From Welwitschia mirabilis (Eukaryota; Gnetophyta; Gnetopsida; Welwitschiales), in the NCBI GenBank assembly GCA_051453625.1, contig JBOZIK010000001.1, positions 235,755,406 to 235,805,512 on the forward strand: 50,107 nucleotides of DNA, given 5' to 3'. The position numbers and the translations under genes are program-made. The notes below the pieces were generated by a model. The model searched no databases, was not told where the DNA came from, and saw nothing but the letters and a program-made list of their open reading frames with translations. Each line of letters begins with the position of its first letter. Position 1 is the stretch's first letter. Of this stretch, positions 46,862 to 50,107 are shown piece by piece.

Positions 46862-47840
46862 ATGCCCCAAATAGAAAAGGCTAATTACTTTATAAGTTTT
46901 TTTTAAAGAAACAATTAGCATTAATTAGATCCATTACTAGGAATGCGTACCCGTCCTCTCATGTTACAAATGCTTACTCTAGCTCCCTTCCTCTTAGCTC
47001 TATAATCTAAATAGAAAAATATTTAATATGTGTAATTTCCTCTTTAATGTTATGAAATAAGCAAGATGAAATTGTAAAAAAATCCCTCTTCTAACTCTTA
47101 CAAGTAAATTTCTTAGGTATGTAAATAGTAATAAACCTCATAATGTAGAGTATTATAGTAATTCCATTGACATCATAATAGGTAAGAAAACCATAAGATT
47201 TAATAGGAATGAAAATCTAGATTATAAAACTAAAAGGAAAGTTGGTACTTCAAGAAAATAATAAGAAGAAACAAAATAAGAGTAATAAGAATAATAAATC
47301 CCATCATAAACACCTCAACAACAAAGGCCAAAAACAACAACTCCTATTTTTTCTAATGAGAAAAGGAAAGTAATTGAAATGATGTCAAGGACACACATGA
47401 ATTGGGTTAAAAGGCTATGAAGCAAGATGATGAAGAATAATAGAGAAAGAATGTAGAGACTTGATGATTTCCAAAGGAGCTTAACCACTAGAAAATATTC
47501 CTTTCTTTATTTGTCTCTCTCTCTTTTACTTATTTAAATGCAATGCTTTTAGAATTAAGTAATAGAATATGTGTATTTTTCCTTTATTTTAAAAATGATC
47601 TTTTATGAATTTTATAAATTTCTAATCTACTTTAAATAGTAATAACCAAGTATAATTAGTTGGAAGGATGAAAAATCTATATAAATTTTTAAAAAATTTA
47701 ATTAACATTATTATTAACTAAACGTTTGATTTATTTAAAAAAATTTAAAAAATGAAATTTATAAAATACTAATGAAATGGAACTTTAAAAGATAGAAGTT
47801 TTTATTTTCTTTTCAAATTTAAATTTTAAAATAAATAATT

Positions 47841-47842
<2 letters not shown>

Positions 47843-47878
<36 letters not shown>

Positions 47879-47909
47879 NNNNNNNNNNNNNNNNNNNNNN
47901 NNNNNNNNN

Positions 47910-47977
<68 letters not shown>
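47843..47977. repeat. CA microsatellite with internal N gap
   Basis: CA units run on both sides of a 31-N gap (47879-47909), so the true length is unknown. The minus-strand Cys-Val frame here is an artefact of the repeat. Confidence 0.95.
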
Positions 47978-47980
<3 letters not shown>

Positions 47981-48090
47981 TTATTTATTTATTTTTAGTC
48001 ATGGATATGTTACTTTAAAATTTTTTTAAATTAAAGTATCTCTTATGACTTAAGTTCCCTAATATTTGCTGTAAGACTAGCAAATGATTA

Positions 48091-48099
48091 GTTGGAGGG
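48091..48099 (+). other. Outer element polypurine tract
   Basis: GTTGGAGGG lies directly before TGTTGTTACAC, the first bases of the 3' LTR. Confidence 0.65.
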
Positions 48100-48945
48100 T
48101 GTTGTTACACTTAAATATATTGGTCCTTTAAAATTTATTAAGTGATATATTTTAAGATTATGTATATCAAATTTACTATTAAAATATCATTTGCAAATTT
48201 TTATTCTTTTGATTTCAAAATTGTTACTAAAAAGGAATTATTCTTATTATCTTAATTACAAGTCATCTTAAGCTGCCTAATTTTCATGAAAGTTAAATAG
48301 CACAATAAGATTAATGCCATCATTCAAATTACTAGTGCTACTAGCAGTTCTAAGATAAATGAATCCTCGAAGAAATGGGTTTCTAAATAATAAATAAATT
48401 ATGAGATTAATTTTCTATATTAGAGTTAAAGTTAATCTATTAGCCAAAGCATCAGAATGGAGCTTAAGAAGACTAAGTCTTACAAATCAAAATCCTACAA
48501 CTAAGGATCTTCATCAATGGCAATTTATTATTAACATGGATGTACTAACATAATTCACTTTCCTAATAAAGGATTTATAAGAAAAACCTATCTCAGTTAT
48601 TAAACATGTTATCTGTTAGATCGAATCCATTAATTCATGTGATTTACACCTATCTATCATTGCATTAGTACTCAATTATTCTAGATTAGATTTCTTATGG
48701 CTATAATAAAGGCTTGTCTAATTATAAGATTCTCTCTTTCCCTCCTTGGGCATGAGGGAATGACTGATTCATGAGACATCTCCCTTACTAGGTCTAATTA
48801 TTTATTCTATATGATGGTGTTTGATATAGTGTTTTTATTATTGATGAATGAACTTTAACTTGTAATTGTATTTTCCTTTTATTCCATCATTGATATAATC
48901 ATAATTACTAGTTATGCACTAGTACGTTTTAAATGTTCTTTCAAA
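48100..48945 (+). repeat. Outer Gypsy 3' LTR (possibly truncated)
   Basis: Starts TGTTG and aligns with 25409-26635. Similarity ends near 48945 without a clear CA terminus or target-site duplication, so the LTR is either truncated or its end has drifted. Confidence 0.75.
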
Positions 48946-50107
48946 TATATCATTTTTATCTATTTCCTTGATGAAATCCACTTTCATGACCTTCCTAAAA
49001 AACTAGTTAACATTACTAAGAAAGAATATCCATAACACACAACAATGGTAATAGTAGTAGATGTCTGAGATTACTAATCTCATAGGTGAGATCTATGAGA
49101 CCAAATTGCATCTTGGGATCAAGTGAGAACATGTAGCTAGTTCACCACCTCTTATAGATGAAGAAGGATCCTAGGAAATGAAAATATAATTAACTATTTA
49201 TTGTAACTTTGTGATAAATGATGAATATATTATACCTAATACTTTCTTGTAATGTATTTTGTAATGCAATAAAAAATTAATTCTATTATACTAACTAAAA
49301 TTTGCTCTAGTAATTAATTAAGTGATAAAGAAACCATCATAAAATAAAAATGGATTTGCTGATACACTAAAGTTCATAGTTTACCATTGTGGCATTGTTT
49401 AATAAAGCATTAAAATTTTTAACATCTTAAAAAAATTGACTTTATCATAATCTAAAGTACAATAATAATAAGAGATGTAATTTCATAAACTAACATCTTT
49501 TACTTTTTTTACCTATTGACAAAATTATCACATAGTGATAATCCCATGATAAAGATAGATGAATTTATGAGTTGTGTAGGCTTATCACAACATGACACTC
49601 ATGTAATCGACATCTATTAGAAAATCAAAAGTGCAAAAAAACTATTTTAAATTTATTATCACAATATGATANNNNNNNNNNNNNNNNNNNNNNNNNNNNN
49701 NNNNNNNNNNNNNNNNNNNNNNNNNNNNNNNNNNNNNNNNNNNNNNNNNNNNNNNNNNNNNNNNNNNNNNNNNNNNNNNNNNNNNNNNNNNNNNNNNNNN
49801 NNNNNNNNNNNNNNNNNNNNNNACTTATAATTAAGTAAAGAGATTTTCAACTATTTATAATCGACATGTAATAAGGATTATTTATTTAGTATGTCTTATA
49901 TATAATTGATCTAAAATATGATGGAAAATTTTAAGCAAATGATAAGGATTCAAAGGATGAAATTAATGTCAAACTAATCCTTATTCTAAATACTTCCTAA
50001 TCATATTTATTTTGACATTGATTCAATTGTGATTTTTTAAATGATCCAATGGAATAGGAACCAGAAATAAATAACAATGCAGGGAAACAAAGGAATGCAA
50101 TGCAAAT
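48946..50107. other. Unassigned AT-rich DNA
   Basis: No gene found (gap 49672-49822). The stretch TGCAATAAAAAATTAATTC at ~49265 resembles TGTAATAAAGAATTGGTTT at ~44397, perhaps polyadenylation regions of related LTRs. The match is only about 35 bases. Confidence 0.5.

Larger units (their letters stand above)
44069..48090. other. Remaining 3' internal DNA of the outer Gypsy element and debris
   Basis: No gene apart from a Copia fragment at 45571-45715. Gaps are 46292-46346, 46735-46834 and 47879-47909. The stretch 47190-47420 is Lys/Asn/Gln-rich in translation and could be a post-pol relic of the outer element, but no motif is secure. Confidence 0.45.
25409..48945 (+). mobile_element. Outer Athila/Tat-like Gypsy element, split by a nested insertion
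   Basis: The LTR at 25409-26635 matches the one at 48100-48945, and between them gag, protease, RT, RNase H and integrase lie in Gypsy order on the plus strand (27740-32470). A second LTR element (32926-44068) sits inside, after the integrase. Without it the element would span about 12.4 kb. The protease signature DLGASVNLMP-type and the (A/S)SQEEAL and LIPTR.K.E.RM RT lead-in are typical of the Athila/Tat branch, which lacks a chromodomain. All frames are broken. Confidence 0.8.

Noticed and set aside
47785-47976. Cys-Val repeat protein on the minus strand
   Set aside because: Translation of a CA microsatellite plus N; no coding signal.

Overview
This is nuclear DNA of a seed plant with a very large, repeat-filled genome. 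It is strongly AT-rich, has no intact long open reading frame, and consists mostly of decayed retrotransposons nested in each other. A gymnosperm fits best: old, heavily mutated Athila/Tat-type Gypsy elements with LTRs of about 3 kb, SIRE/Ty1-type Copia elements, and degenerate plant LINEs. That placement is inference. Nothing bacterial is present (no operons, CRISPR or rRNA), and I saw no tRNA gene. Fifteen runs of N interrupt the window: 2027-2618, 3700-3799, 11401-11410, 14409-14652, 23305-23494, 25946-26368, 33058-33141, 33398-33497, 34286-34295, 38110-38655, 41293-41392, 46292-46346, 46735-46834, 47879-47909 and 49672-49822.

Layout. 1-4 kb: unassigned AT-rich DNA with a TA/GA microsatellite and a ~340-bp sequence present on both sides of an N gap. 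3.95-4.33 kb: the 3' end of a CACTA (En/Spm) DNA transposon. 4.9-6.57 kb: a GTTGAC-rich repeat field followed by a truncated Copia reverse transcriptase (+). 7.98-10.86 kb: a LINE RT relic (+). 10.9-12.71 kb: a CpG-rich, gene-like island unlike everything around it. It has telo-box motifs, a clean 120-bp internal exon candidate, a terminal exon candidate ending in a Lys/Arg-rich tail, a duplicated splice acceptor and two GC-rich hairpins that resemble a Helitron 3' end. 12.75-14.4 kb: a second LINE relic (+). 16.46-21.74 kb: a structurally complete but mutated Copia element on the minus strand, with two LTRs, primer-binding-site and polypurine-tract relics and a near-matching target-site duplication.

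25.4-48.95 kb: a nest. An outer Athila-like Gypsy element has its 5' LTR at 25.41 kb, gag, protease, RT, RNase H and integrase relics up to 32.47 kb, and its 3' LTR at 48.10 kb. An inner Athila-like element at 32.93-44.07 kb has LTRs of about 3 kb, splits the outer one, and carries gag joined to the integrase C-terminal half, with protease, RT, RNase H and the integrase N-terminal part missing. It also has an unrecognised coding relic between pol and the 3' LTR. A small Copia RT fragment (45.57 kb) and a CA microsatellite (47.85 kb) lie in the outer element's remaining 3' DNA.

Functionally, none of the retroelement proteins can be made from this sequence: all have stops and frameshifts. The only sequence that might be, or derive from, a host gene is the island at 10.9-12.7 kb. 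I found no evidence for a new multi-gene system. The most useful observations are that island, the nested deletion derivative, and assembly gaps flanked by near-identical duplicated contig ends.
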